From: Isoetes taiwanensis
Taxonomy: Eukaryota; Streptophyta; Lycopodiopsida; Isoetales; Isoetaceae
Length of the DNA: 64,000 bases
Direction: 5' to 3'
Assembly (NCBI GenBank): GCA_021234155.1
Contig: JAJEKV010000020.1
Coordinates: 8,848,563 to 8,912,562, forward strand
Shown here: one piece after another, positions 21,045 to 32,803 of the stretch
Layout of the letters: each line of letters opens with the position of its first letter
How positions within the stretch are numbered: position 1 is the stretch's first letter
Notes under the pieces: model-generated
The model's database searches: none
Seen by the model: only the letters and a program-made list of their open reading frames with translations
What the model was told of the DNA's origin: nothing
Position numbers and translations under genes: made by a program

Positions 21045-23526
21045 ATAATGTTGTCCTCAGCATTATGGTAAGGTGACAAACCTGCATCAATCTTACAAGA
21101 TACAATCAGCAAGGAATGTAGTAATTCAAGTTTATTGAAATGATCAACTTCCACTTAATTACTTATAACATCTTTATAATAATGTTTTAGGATGTGCCAT
21201 GGACCACGCCCTAAAATTTGTATGGTCAAGATATAATTTGCCTTAAGCTAAACGATTGAGATCCTCGCCCTTTTTTCATAGAAAATTTTAGTGGAAAACT
21301 CTAGAAGCCAATAAACCTAGACGGAGATGAAGACGAAGATGAATGCCATGTTACCTGTTCCAAAGACGGATCCGACGGGCTTTGGTGGCTAGGGTAGAGC
21401 CCTATGGGATAGAATATGGCAGTTCAAGAATTCGCAAGAATCTTTAGAAAACGTATATCTTTCTCTAGCGTTGTTGTTGGATTTTTATAATTTTCAATAA
21501 GGGTTGTGCAATCAGATTTAGATAGTGGAGGCCACTTTTAAATTTGACCAGGATTTAGTTATTTTTAGCTCTGAAGTTTTTGTTTCTCATATTTATACTT
21601 CCTTTAGAATGGATTTGAGGTGTGTCGAGCCTTAAACTTCCGGATGCATTACCTAACATCCTTTGTTTTGAGTGATCAATGCAAAAAAAAAACATTACCA
21701 TTCTTGCTTTGTAACATTACCATTCTTTTAATATATTGATGACACAGTTCTTTAAAAAAAAAACATCCTTTGTTTTGAGTGATCAATGCAATTATCATTT
21801 TATTCAAAGCTTATAAGCTCAAATCTAGATTTAGCAAAGACAATATTCTGCAAATTGTACAAGATTGATCTCTATAACCTTTATGCAAAGTTACTGCTTA
21901 GGCAAGCTTTTACTATGACATTATACTTGACAATACTTGGGTTCTACCATTTGGACATGTCAATCTGGATCTAATCTTATACTTATGGACCGTGATTTAA
22001 CAAAGAGACCTCATAACACCTCAGCTTATTAGTCTTGTGATGGAGAAAAGCGAAGTTTGGTTCCAGCAGGTTAGAAGTCAAATAAGTCTAAAAACATGAA
22101 GATTAAAAAAGGCAGTTCCAAAGGGAACATCAGCAAGGAAGCAGAAAAAGCTGGAGAAGATCAACCTTCCAACGTTATGAAGCAAAAGTTGCTGCTGCAA
22201 AATAGTATATTGAGAAGCATCATAAAGCAACTGCTCATCATGCTGTGAAGCAACCAGGAAGCAGTAGATGTTGTCCAGGAAGTAGTGGATAGGGTCAATA
22301 CTTTTGCAGATCAAACAGCTCTGGCATGAAGAGGAGGCCAGAGTTTGCCATAGCCAGAAAAGAATAAATCCACACTCCTCAATGGGGAACTACACAAAAT
22401 GCTTGGAGTAACGGTGAATTGCCTTTATTAATGTTATATAATGAGTTGAGCCAATACAAGCAGATGCATTGTTGTAGACTTTCCTTGGATGGAATCATTC
22501 CCTCTAAATTAGCATTCTTAGAATCCTAATCTTGAATGCTAAAATTTATCTGTAAACAATGTCCAAGCTTGGTATAGTACCTATCCAAGCTTGGCATTTC
22601 ACTTTTATTCCTGTATGTCTGCAAGTAAGCAAGCATAATGGATTGCCATCTTTGAGCTATTGAAGGCATAGAGATCCTGTAGAAGTAAGTCCTTTTTGTG
22701 AATCGAAGTTAGGTTAGATGGAGCAGGGTTTTTGTTTCTTTGAAAGCGTTGCTGCAAATTCTGCTTAAACCAAACCTTTTTCAGTCTGTTGATATCGATG
22801 AGTTGAGACCACACCTTTTTGTTGAGACCGGACTCTCTCCCATGAAGAAGTTATCTTAATATGTCCTGCGTTACAGACATTGCTGTGAAGCACTTTGCCA
22901 AAGAGACGTAAATTTTGAGCTAAACAATTTTGACATTAGCTTACAGTTTTTTCCGTTGTAAACTACAGACATTTGCAGTAATGATCCCATATAGGAAATT
23001 ATGTGCCATGTTGAACTTATATGCCATGCTACCAAGCTTCTTTAGATATTTTCATACTCAGTTTTACATTGTTTAAGTTGATTTATTATTGATTTTTTGG
23101 TACCCATTCTTTGTCATCTCCAGATCATGATGTATACTATCATGATGTTCTGCAAGGATACACAACTAGATGAAAGCCAGAATAAGATCATTTCAAAACA
23201 ATTTGTTATAGTTTGCTGTGCAGTTGGAATGGGCAACTTATTTTGTCAAAGATGAGCTTAAAACTAGGTTCTGCATCCATATTACAATGGTTAGATGTAT
23301 AAGAGTGGATGTGTAGCATCGTCTTGAACCATTGTAGTTATAAATTGTACTACAATATTTGGACAGAATTTCTTTAACATTGTCCGCATATTTCTTATCA
23401 AGTTTATCTCAAGGGCATAAAATTGTAAATCTATATTCAATAGAAGTTGTACAAAGTATATTAACATTTGTTGTCACAAAAATTGAAAGCTTTAGATGAA
23501 AACTTAAGAGAGATAGTCCACAGTTA
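21045..23526. other. unassigned sequence
   Basis: No pol sequence of the adjoining gypsy element could be recognised. A 108 bp tandem-like duplication puts the same 28 bp word (starting CATCCTTTGTTTTGAGTGAT) at 21658 and 21765, with A runs beside both. A lysine-rich frame (NMKIKKGSSKGNISKEAEKA) on + at 22085-22250 is anonymous. The rest shows nothing. Confidence 0.35.
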
Positions 23527-24190
23527 TCACAAAAATAGAATATAATAGAATAGAATAGAAATTATTGTCCCTTGTGCCCTCAGGCCCCTGGACTCATGTA
23601 GCATGGGCGAGCTCCCTAAAAGGGCACTACTAGCACATCACGCTGGTTTATTGTAGCCTTTTCTGAAGACTTCCTTAGTTTCTATTAGTACCGGCACCCC
23701 GCTTTGAATCGGCATCGTGGCCGTACGGTGGTGTGTCGTTATCAATCAGCTTTTAGCTGAGCATTTCGTGGGCGTCTATGAATCGCCTCCTGTGCGGCTC
23801 ATATTACAAGCCCTCTTTCTTTGTGTACTTCTCGATGTCTGATCATCATTTCCTAGATTGCATCTGCCAGATCTCTCATTGTTTCTGCCCTTACTATCAG
23901 GGTGTGTACTGGTTGACCCCATCTTATATTTCTGTACTTGTTTCTGATGTCTCCTTATATTGGGCACTCATTGAGCATGTGATTCTCATCCTCCACGTTC
24001 CCAGTGTCACAGATTCTACATATCCGGTCTTCCTTTTCTATTTTCCTCCATCTGTCCTTTTCAATTCTTAGATCGTGGCTCCCCATCCTAAATCTCACCA
24101 AGATGTCTCTCCTTGACTTTCTAGCAGATTATCTCGTACATCTGTTGTCCTATCTGCTGTTCTGGATTGAATACTGTCATAAATATTGTG
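23527..24190 (-). mobile_element. LINE 3' end with TATTC-repeat tail
   Basis: On the minus strand, 23958-24110 encodes VRFRMGSHDLRIEKDRWRK, then CRICDTGNVEDENHMLNECP. This is the CCHC-type zinc motif at the C-terminus of plant LINE ORF2 proteins. After the stop about 400 bp of 3' sequence ends in a short AGAATAGAATAG simple repeat at 23535-23560, the tail of this LINE type. It is strongly 5'-truncated. Confidence 0.7.
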
Positions 24191-25221
24191 GCAAAAAAAT
24201 AAAAAATGAATACGAAGTATGTTGGCATGCATGTTGTTCAATTATATAATGTTGTATCAACGATATAATTAACTATAACATCTTTTCTTTTTCTTTGACT
24301 ATCATTTGGAGCTTATGCCCAAACCGACTACTGTCATTAACTTTTTGGTAGAATAAGTATGGGTAGCTATAATATGTCTTTCTTTTTTGGGTTCTTTTGT
24401 AGCCTACATATAGAGGTGTAGTCAGGTTCAAATATATGTAGTAAGAAGTTTACTGCTATTCTTCCCTGTCTTTGAGCAAGGATTGGTGCAACTATTGTGT
24501 TTTGCAAAGACATATATGAGGCTTTATTACGATTCTCTCAATATTATTACCAGCTAAGAAACTGCTATCTTTGATTTGATGTAAGGAAGCTATCTGCTCT
24601 AGAAGTCCTCTATTCCCCACAATCTTAGAAGTCAGATGGTTACCAATGTCTTGAAATGTAAGGGATCTTTCCTCTATTGTATTTGAACTCAGTTCAATTT
24701 CACTTGCTTGCATTTTCGGTCTGTGGTACAGAAGTATTTTCGTTTCAACCAGATCCGATATTTCATTCATGATTCCATCAACGCATGCAAGGTTTTCTAC
24801 TCAACATGTTTTGGTGCAACAGAGGTTAACTAACCAGCTAACTTAAGATACATTGGTAGTGTTTTACCATGCAAGAACCACTTCCATTATTCAAAGGCTT
24901 TTCCTATTGTTAAAATGCTTAGCAATCATTTTGCCTTTGGCATGCCTAAACATTGTCCATAATTACATAGTTCTCAACAATTTGTCAATTAGGATGAATA
25001 ATAGCTGCAGGAGGCATCAACCTCATCCTTTAAGGAATGTGATCTTGGAAGTATGTTGAATATGAACAGTTTGACTGTTGGTTTTCTAATCTACTTTCCA
25101 CATTCAAATATATGTTAATTAGATGCATATATTTGTTTCCACATATATTTGAATCTCATCTGTGAAGGAATGTGGTCTCAAAAAATTGAAGGAATGTGAT
25201 CAAGTTTCAATAATTTGATTA
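24191..25221. other. unassigned sequence with one anonymous ORF
   Basis: A 92-residue minus-strand frame at 24492-24770 (MNEISDLVETKILLYHRPKM start) has a natural protein texture, with a possible helical middle (LTFQDIGNHLTSKIVGNRGL), but no family is recognised. It could be an isolated exon. Nothing else stands out. Confidence 0.35.
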
Positions 25222-25307
25222 TTGTTTCTTTTTTGTGTGAGTTGTCTAACTCTACTTTCCACATTCTATGCGCAAGTGTTCTTAGAGCAAGTCTATTGTT
25301 CTGAAGG

Positions 25308-26240
25308 CGGCAGAATTTTGATCGGTCATATCTCTCACATCCGGTGTCAGATTTTCATGTGCTTGGGCTTGTTGGAAAGCTGGTTCAGAGATCTTTCCAA
25401 CGGTTATGGTACCTGCATGCTTGGCATTGTTTCTGTGCTCAAATTGGCACTTTTCCGGGCTGTGTGCTAGGGTTTCTGTGGGTAATCGGTAGACACTTCC
25501 ACGACCGTATCTCTCACATCCGGTGTCAGATTTTCATGTGCTTGGGCTTGTTGGAAAGCTGGTTCAGAGAGCTTTCCAACGGTGTATGATACCTGCATGC
25601 TTGTCTTTGTTTCAGTGCTCAAATCTGCACTTTTTCGGGCTGTGTGCTAGGGTTTTTGTGGCAGCCCTTCTTCTTCCTTCTTTGAGAAGTATAGCCCTCG
25701 CATGATGCCGTTGTTGGCCTTGGCCACGCGGTGTTGAAAGGTGTGCGGTGTACTCTTATTGAAGGTTACGAGAATGTTTTACTAATTCATACCCTAATTC
25801 CTGATGGTGTTGTTGATGAAAGTCCGACACCAATATAGGGATTGGCGTATGTTTTAGTAAGTATTCGATTGGTCTCATCTTGCGGCAGAATTTTGATCGG
25901 TCATATCTCTCACATCCGGTGTCAGATTTTCATGTGCTTGGGCTTGTTGGAAAGATGGTTTAGAGATCTTTCCAACGGTGTATGGTACCTACATGCTTGG
26001 CTTTGTTTCTGTGCTCAAATTGACACTTTTCCGGGCTGTGTGCTAGGGTTTCTGTGGCAACCGGTAGACACTTCCGACGACAGATCTCACATCCGGTGTC
26101 AGATTTTCATGTACTTGGGCTTGTTGGAAAGCTGGTTCAGAGAGCTTTCCAACGGTTATGATACATGCATGCTTGTCTTTGTTTCAGTGCTCAAATCTGC
26201 ACTTTTCCGGGCTGTGTGCTAGGGTTTTGTGGCAGCCCTT
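25308..26240. repeat. ~187 bp tandem repeat, two pairs of units
   Basis: Four related units lie at about 25308-25500, 25502-25667, 25882-26065 and 26080-26240. Each holds CTCACATCCGGTGTCAGATT, TTCATGTGCTTGGGCTTG, an inverted repeat GTTGGAAAGCT/AGCTTTCCAAC, and CGGGCTGTGTGCTAGGGTTT. The pairs (1,2) and (3,4) are themselves repeated, so a two-unit block was duplicated. Open frames across the block are a by-product. Confidence 0.85.
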
Positions 26241-27229
26241 TTACACACCGATATCCGTGGAGTCTATTAGCCACTTTCCCTTTTTGGCCCCCTTTCAGCC
26301 CCTTTGCTCCCAACCCTAATTTGGGCAGTCAGAGCATACAAATTAATGTTGAGCTAGGCTCCAACATCTACCTGACATTGCCATAGCCCAACCAACTGCC
26401 TCTTGGCCTTGCCTAGCCAGGCCCACCGCCACTGCCTAGCCCTAGCCCCGGCGGACTGATAAGCCCCCGCCATAGCCTACCTAAAACCCCCTCTTTGACC
26501 TGCCGTGGGCCCAAGTCATACCCCAAGTCATGGCCACAGACATAGTCCCGTGTGTGGACCCACACTTGGTTGGTGAGCTACCTCGCACCACACCAACCCA
26601 TCCCGGAAGGCCCAAACACACCAACCACCGGTTGACCCCACGCAGCGAGAGAGCCCTCTCGGGAAGACCATGAAGCGGGGCCACCAAGGAAGAGGCCTCA
26701 GCAGTAGGGAGAGACGTCTTCCATGAAGAGGGAGGCCCGAGCCAAGGCCCGCCGACCCGACAAAGCGGGCCACCGTGCAATCCGCCCGCTTGAACCTTGG
26801 AGCCGCATCCAAAGCGCAGGGTTGAGGCCAACAGCAGCACGCCTTTGCGTGCCCCCCGGCAAAGGTGGAGAACATAACATCTCGGATGTTGCGTGGGGCG
26901 CTTGGTGCCGTAAAAACGACGAATCACGTAATTGGAGGATCGCGATTTACAAAAAGATGATAGCATCCACTTGCTACAATTTGACGCATGCCAGAATACC
27001 GCCAGGAGCTTGCGAGATATGAGGGGCGTAGACACCGTGGTTGGCAGCCTATGGAAGCCGGGACGCAGGACAGAACCGGGTAGAGCAGAGACACTCGTAA
27101 CCCCTCGCCTCGCATCCGTGCCGAGGTTGAGGAGGCTAAGGCCACGGCACAAGGAGCACAGGCTGCCCTCTCCGCCGAGGTTGCGAGGCCGCCACCGTGG
27201 AGACAAGGAGTCCAGCCGCTTTGGAAGCT

Positions 27230-28000
27230 AGCCGTGCGTAACTCGAAGCCTTTTGAGTAAGGATTTAGCACGAGATTGGGAGCTACAGGAGCTTCAGGCG
27301 GCCGTTGCCCAGCAAGGCAAGGGCCTCCAGGCCGAGGCACATGAGCAACTCTGCCATTGCACGTGGGAGATGGCAAGACATGACAACGCCCCCGCAAGAG
27401 CCGAGCTCTAGACCGGAGAACGTAAACCACAAAGAAAGAACACACCAACTCCGCGAACCCACCAACCTACGTAGCGCCAACCTCGCAACACCGGCCACCG
27501 CTGGACACATCGATCACGCCGGGCCGCCACCACCCAGCGCCCGACCCGCCTATGCCTCACCCACCTCAACCAACATCTGGTGCAGCCCCCGTCGAACTCC
27601 AGGAACAGAGACGCAGGAGCCGCAATGTGGTAGTGCGAGGCCTGACGGAGGAGTCGGGAGAACATCTCACTTCCCGACTCCAGACACAGCATTAATGTAT
27701 CTTGGACCCAATGATGTTCTCGCACTGTGACCATTGGAAAGGCGAAGTCGTCATGGAATTCAGCCGACGCCCCGGGTGGTCATCTTCACGCTTGAGAGCG
27801 TGCAGGCGGGTGGCCATCCCAAGGTCGCCGTAAGTTGAAGGGCACGGCTCAGACGTTGACCGACTTGACCCCAAAGACAAAGAAGAGACCCGGCAGCGTG
27901 AGCTGGCCAAAGTCAGGGACTACCGCAGATATGGAGGGGCAGCGGGGCTGGTCCGGGGAAGGATGCGGAAATTCAGGCAGCCAAACAGGGATGCGGCACT
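27230..28000 (+). pseudogene. LINE ORF1-like region
   Basis: The frame fragments include a Gln/Glu-rich helical segment (QGKGLQAEAHEQL), then RSRNVVVRGLTEESGEHL and GEVVMEFSRRPG. They end with LDPKDKEETRQRELAKVRDY and a GLVRGRMRKF-like basic stretch. This order (coiled coil, then an RNA-binding-like core with an arginine-rich end) fits LINE ORF1 proteins, which bind the element RNA. Frame changes are frequent. The assignment is by layout and texture. Confidence 0.45.
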
Positions 28001-28189
28001 CGCCCCTCGAGTCCATTCCCCTTCGTGGGGGGGGCCAGCCACAGCATCCACATCTTCCGCTCCCCACAGGACCACCACTACCACCGACCTGGCGGCCATG
28101 CATGCCACTACATAGGGATCGTGCCTCGGCGGGTATCCCGGAATTGCCGTGGCTTTCCATGGCGAAGGGGGACAATCTCAATTCCGCCG

Positions 28190-28990
28190 CCATGGACATG
28201 GACCTTATCTTCCTCATGGAAACATGGGAACATGCCGGTCACAAAGCTACCCGATTTGCGAGATACCAGCCAGCTACTCCATCTTCAATGAGTGCACCGG
28301 GAACGAGGACACGGAGGAATTGCGTGTTACTACCGGCATGACCTTTTGGCCCAATCGGTCTCCCCTGTGCAAGGCGACAGCACAATGAATATAATTGTGG
28401 GTACGAAAAGTGCGAAACGGCGATGGCAGCCCCTCTCTTTGTGGCGGCTTGCTACTTCCCACATGCCGAGAGCAACTTTTACCACACGCACTTGGATGTG
28501 GGATGGCGTGAGCCCTATGTCGATCTATATGATGACATACGCCAGATGCAACAATTGGGCAAGGTCATGTTGCTTGGAGATTTCAATGCGCCGCCTTAGG
28601 GCGAAAGCGGATCCCAAAATTCGCACCTCTAGCCGAGGATGTGTTGCAAATGGACCCCGCAGAGATGGTTTGGCCAAGGGCATCGATGACGGACCGGTGA
28701 CCCTGCGGTATGGTCAACACCGCCGCTGTTGGGCCCGATATCTTTGACCTTGGTCATTTGCAATGGGCTGGCACGGTGGCCGCCCTCCAAACCGCTTCAC
28801 TTGTAGACAGGGAGAACCGTGGGGCGGCACCCGGTGTGGTGGATTACGTGCTAGCGAGACGAGCAATGCCTACACTTGATCACTGCCCGGTGTTGGGGCG
28901 GTGGCCGACGAGGAAGTAGACTCAGACCATCAGCCCCGTTCTTGCAGATAGATTGGCGAGGCCAACCGAAAGCATCCATTACCCCAACAC
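28190..28990 (+). pseudogene. LINE ORF2: AP-type endonuclease domain
   Basis: Pieces in changing frames show the signature blocks of LINE endonucleases: DLIFLMETWEHAG (28200-28240, N-terminal E/T motif), GIACYYRHDLL (near 28305), then CYFPHAESNFYHTHLDVGWR and VMLLGDFNA (28455-28595). VVDYVLARRAMPTLDHCP follows at about 28835, and finally SDHQP (about 28925), the catalytic Asp-His pair. The enzyme nicks the target DNA to prime reverse transcription. Confidence 0.7.
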
Positions 28991-29499
28991 CCCATGTACC
29001 ACGGTTTGGCGTGACTATGATCATCGCGGCGGTCTATGCGAGGATGCTTGAGCATGAGTCACCGGAGTGCCGCAGCCCCCCACACTTCAACGGCCAGACG
29101 GCCCAAATGAACCCGGCTCCTTCGAGGGTAGGGGACAGATGCTTTGGGAGAGATCGCTCTCGGCGATCCACGTGGGCTGCAACCACCTTCCCCGCAATCA
29201 CGGTTCGATCCGCGAATGTCGGAGCTGAAACGATGGCTCTACCAAGTCTTTGGACCCCACCCTTTCGCCCCCCAGGCCGTCCACAATACCGCTCCTTCCT
29301 CAAGACCAAGAAAGCCGGTACCTTGCGAGCACCAAAGAATGATGTTTGGTCTACTAGACCGCCACCCTAGGGCCTTCTGGAGAAAGGTCTTGAGTAAGCT
29401 GCACGCACACGGGAAATATTACCCCTAACAATGGGTGAGATACTTTGCGGCCGCTGTATGATCCAATGGGAAGCCGGACACCGGTACCTCCGCATGTGC

Positions 29500-31440
29500 C
29501 TAGGCCTACCGGTCATTCTTGGAGGGGATGTCATAATGGGCCTGCAACGCCTACCTAACGGGAAGGCAAAATGCAGATTTGGATGGTATGCGGCCGAGCT
29601 TCTCAAGTGGGCGGGCCCCAATGGTGCCGGTTCTCACAACACTCTTCAACGGGGCATTGCAAGAAGGCTTCCCCCGCCTTTGGACTACCCGGTGAGAGTT
29701 GTGCCCATATATACAAAGCGAGGGGACCCCCACGCCCCGCCAACTATCGTTACCATTATGGTCGGTTCTGTCTTTGCCAAGTTGCTTGCGGGATTCTTGA
29801 GCAACGATTGACACTTTGGGCAGAGGATGGAGAAGTCGCGGGCTCTCACGCAGCGGGCTTCGCCCAAGCATTCTACTATTGACCATATCTTCACTTTGCG
29901 AACACTCATAGAGGATAGCCTAATCAACGCCCGAATGTCTTGTTGCTTTGTGGATTTAGCAAAGGCTTTTGACACGCGATTATCGGGATAAGTTGTGGGG
30001 CAGATTGAGACAGACTAGGGACCCCGTCGACTTGCGAATGCTATATACTGAGACTATCTGAGGCTTGCTCCGGTCGTCTCACACCGCCGGGGAGCCCGTT
30101 GTTAGTAGCATTGGGGTGCGCGCGTGGCTGCCCTCTATCCCCGGCTTCTTCGACTTGTACATTGACCAGCTAGAAGAATGGCTAGCCGAGCACGGGGAGG
30201 GGGGGGGGAGGGGCGCCCGATTGATGCACCACATAATCCGCAACTCATATATGTTGATGATGTTGACCTGCCGCATATACCCCGAAGGACATGCAACGCC
30301 ACCCGGATGCTTTGGACACTTTCTCGCCAATTCACCGACATGAGAGTTAACTTGGCCAAGACAAGGGTGCTGCTGGTCCCATCATCCCGCACCCACGCCT
30401 TCCCTCATTCACTTACCGTAAGGTGTAGTGGAGGTGGCTCGGTCTTATAAGTATTTGGGCATTGAGTTTTCTACTACCACACACCGGGATGCATCCATCG
30501 TGTTACGGGGTCACCGCAGGGGCCGGAAAGCCACAGATGCAATGCAAAACAACAAATACAAAGGCGAGTTGTATGCATGGGGTCACCAGCACACTTGTTC
30601 GAGGGCCTTGGTTGAACCGGTCCTCCTCTATGGGGCGAAGTGTGGGGGCGGTGATATCCCTCACCACTTGGAACGATCTAGAGCAGTGCATGTAAGGCCT
30701 TCTTGGCCCGGCACCGGGAGTGAAGTCCACGGTCCCATATCGATCTTGCTCCAGGAGACAGGCTTCCTTCCATTCTGAGGGGCTGCTTACTGAACGTCAC
30801 ATTATTTACTTCCGGAAGGTGGTGGCTATGGATGAAGCCCGGCTGCCCAACCTTGCTTTTAGAGGTGGCGATGGGCTGCAACGACTCAAAGCCTCTTTGG
30901 AAAGACAAGCAAGCCCAGGTGGTTCTCGCTATGGAATGTGCAGGGCACACGATGTGGACCGGTGCATACACCGGGAACGACCGCCTTGAAGCAAAGATTT
31001 GGATGCTTGCTTCATGGCCAAGCTTTGGGATGCAGAGGGCCCATCACATGTCAAGGTGGCAAATTATCGGCATCGAGCCGGGTTAATCCCATGCTCACGG
31101 GGGCCCACACCACTACTGCGCACCCATCTACCCATGAGAAAGCGCAGGGTGATTGCTTCCATTCAAGCACAGTGCACACCACCTCCGCATTGAGACAGGG
31201 GAGATGGATTCGAGGCTGCGTGAGGGCGAGTCTCCGTCAATGCCGCAGCGAGGCCCATTGAGGATGAAAGTCACCCTCCGGGCCTCGTCCGGCGTACCCA
31301 AAGATATCCGGCTCTCGATGCTCGGTTAGTTGTGCCCCATCGGGCCTTGCATAAGCTACCCGAGGCCTCTGTAGGCTTGTTGGGATCAGACCTCCGGGAG
31401 GTAATGGATATCTGCGGACTCGTTATGCCCCCAATCCGAC
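29500..31440 (+). pseudogene. LINE ORF2: reverse transcriptase and C-terminal region
   Basis: Blocks of a LINE RT appear in order: LQRLPNGKAK (29540), PVRVVPIYTKRGDPH (29690), SVFAKLLAG (29770), a thumb/palm segment with DHIFTLRTLIEDS (29880), CCFVDLAKAFDT (29940), and the catalytic YVDDVDLP (30245). VNLAKTRVLLVPSS follows near 30345. The C-terminal part has EPVLLYGAKC (30610), KSTVPYRSCSRR (30720) and a basic zinc-region-like end near 31150-31260. Frameshifts occur every 100-300 bp. The + copy keeps YVDD, while the 58-60 kb copy has YADD. Confidence 0.75.
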
Positions 31441-31504
31441 ATTAACCTCACCGTGTTTTGTGATTATGTATATAATCGTGCGAAAGATAAAGATGTTAGC
31501 ATCC

Positions 31505-31573
31505 TTATTACTACTAAGGTTTTTCCCCCGAAAACCCTTCGGGGCGGGGGTTTTTTAATCCTGGTAGTAATAC
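31505..31573 (+). promoter_or_regulatory. LINE 3'-UTR hairpin
   Basis: An outer stem, TATTACTAC/GTAGTAATA, encloses a GC-rich inner hairpin (GGTTTTTCCCCCG ... CGGGGGTTTTTT with a CCTTCGGGG-type tip). It lies between the end of ORF2 and the element's 3' end, and recurs at the same place in the 57.9 kb copy. LINE 3' hairpins can be the recognition site for the element's own RT; here that role is inferred. Confidence 0.65.
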
Positions 31574-31661
31574 GCCTGCTGCTCTCTCTTTGTACTTGGG
31601 TCCCATAGGCCAGTTGGTCTCCGTGGACGATAAAATCATATTCTATTCTATTCTATTCCTA

Positions 31662-31967
31662 TATGAGCAAAATAAAAACATGTATACAATAATAAACACT
31701 ATCCACAAAAGTGCCTACATCTTAAATTGTTCCTCATATGAGCAAGATAAAAACATATATACAATAATCCACAAAAGTATCTACATCTTTAGTTAGTTGC
31801 ATGTTAGTCTTCCATCAAAGGAGAGTGTGAGAAATTGAAGAAATTGCAAAACTAATGTGGAAACGACATGGCCAAAATTTCAACATTGACAGGTTCTCAA
31901 CATTTGCAGGTCCCCAAAGCATGCCTAGCAATGCTGGGCAACGTAACTAGTTAATTGTAACTAGTTA
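31662..31967 (+). mobile_element. Helitron 3' terminus on the + strand, with short tandem repeats
   Basis: A hairpin, GCCTAGC-AAT-GCTGGGC (31923-31939), is followed 7 bp later by CTAG (31947-31950) and T. This is the standard 3' structure of plant Helitrons. The body to the left has no recognised gene but holds a ~75 bp imperfect tandem duplication (31662-31795). TAACTAGTTAATTG is duplicated just after the terminus (31944-31970). The 5' TC end was not located. Confidence 0.6.
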
Positions 31968-32803
31968 ATTGCAATCTTCAGATACCGATAATGAATATAA
32001 TGATTACATAAAATGTACTCATAGTTGTTTGCAATGGAAATAATTTGTTTGTTTTGATGTTATTGTGCTTTTTAGTAATTAATATTTAGGCCCATAAACT
32101 TTACCTATGTTTGCTTTGGTTAAGGCCCGAAGGGCCCAAAATTTTTTTTTATATAATAATAAACACACAACTACCATTAACATTATTAACACAAACCATT
32201 GCGTTTAACACATTTAAATTAAAATCCCCCTTAAACCCCCTTTGGTTTGGGTGCATATTCACACGGGGGGTTACTCTGGGCAACGAGAGCTGTCGGATAG
32301 GCATATTTGCCCTTTATTCCAAAATCTGGACCGTACATAGCGATCCTCGTTTGTGGGGTATGCATGTACAAGTTTTTGTATACTGTATATTAAAGTTTAC
32401 AAAATACTATAAGATTTGAGAGAATATACTTAATGGTGTTAATTTTATACATGTATTGTAAATATATTTTTGGGGCTCTCATTTGCCCTCAATGTAACCC
32501 CCTCAGGTGAATATGCACCCAAACCAAAGGGGGTTTAAGGGGGATTTTAATTTAAATGTGTTAAATGCAATGGTTTGTGTTAATAATGTTAATGGTAGTT
32601 GTGTGTTTATTATTATATAAAAAAAAAATTTTGGCCCTTCGGGCCCTAACCAAAGCAAACATAGGTAAAGTTTATGGGCCTAAATATTAATTACTAAAAA
32701 GCACAATAACATCAAAACAAACAAATTATTTCCATTGCAAACAACTATGAGTACATTTTATGTAATCATTATATTCATTATCTCAGATCTCGAATATTGC
32801 AAT
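31968..32803. mobile_element. ~836 bp foldback element with ~320 bp inverted arms
   Basis: 31968-32290 is the imperfect inverted copy of 32473-32803. Both arms carry GATAATGAATATAATGATTA, a 3 bp-differing CTTTACCTATGTTTGCTTTG, a GGCCC-GAAGGGCCC block and GGGTGCATATTCAC at the inner side. The ~180 bp centre (32291-32472) has no ORF of note. It matches the centre of a second copy at 57361-57745. No transposase is encoded, so this would be a non-autonomous DNA element. Confidence 0.85.

Larger units (their letters stand above)
26450..31660 (+). mobile_element. near full-length LINE, heavily mutated
   Basis: This GC-rich element stands out from its AT-rich flanks. In order on + it holds an ORF1-like region, an endonuclease domain, a reverse transcriptase, a C-terminal region, a 3'-UTR hairpin (31505-31573), and the end motif GTGGACGATAAAA followed by an ATTCT-type simple repeat (31636-31660). 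Its 3' half is closely related to the minus-strand copy at 57821-60020. Many frameshifts and stops make it inactive. The 5' boundary is uncertain; the sequence becomes GC-rich from about 26400. Confidence 0.8.

Noticed and set aside
25308-26240. CRISPR-like array
   Set aside because: Units are ~187 bp and directly adjacent, without unique spacers. It is a plant tandem repeat.
26481-27206. 241-residue minus-strand frame
   Set aside because: It lies opposite the GC-rich LINE, whose + strand carries recognisable LINE motifs further on. It has no domain of its own.
31505-31573. Bacterial-type Rho-independent terminator appearance
   Set aside because: The context is a plant LINE 3' UTR and the structure recurs in LINE copies. 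Bacterial contamination is not supported.
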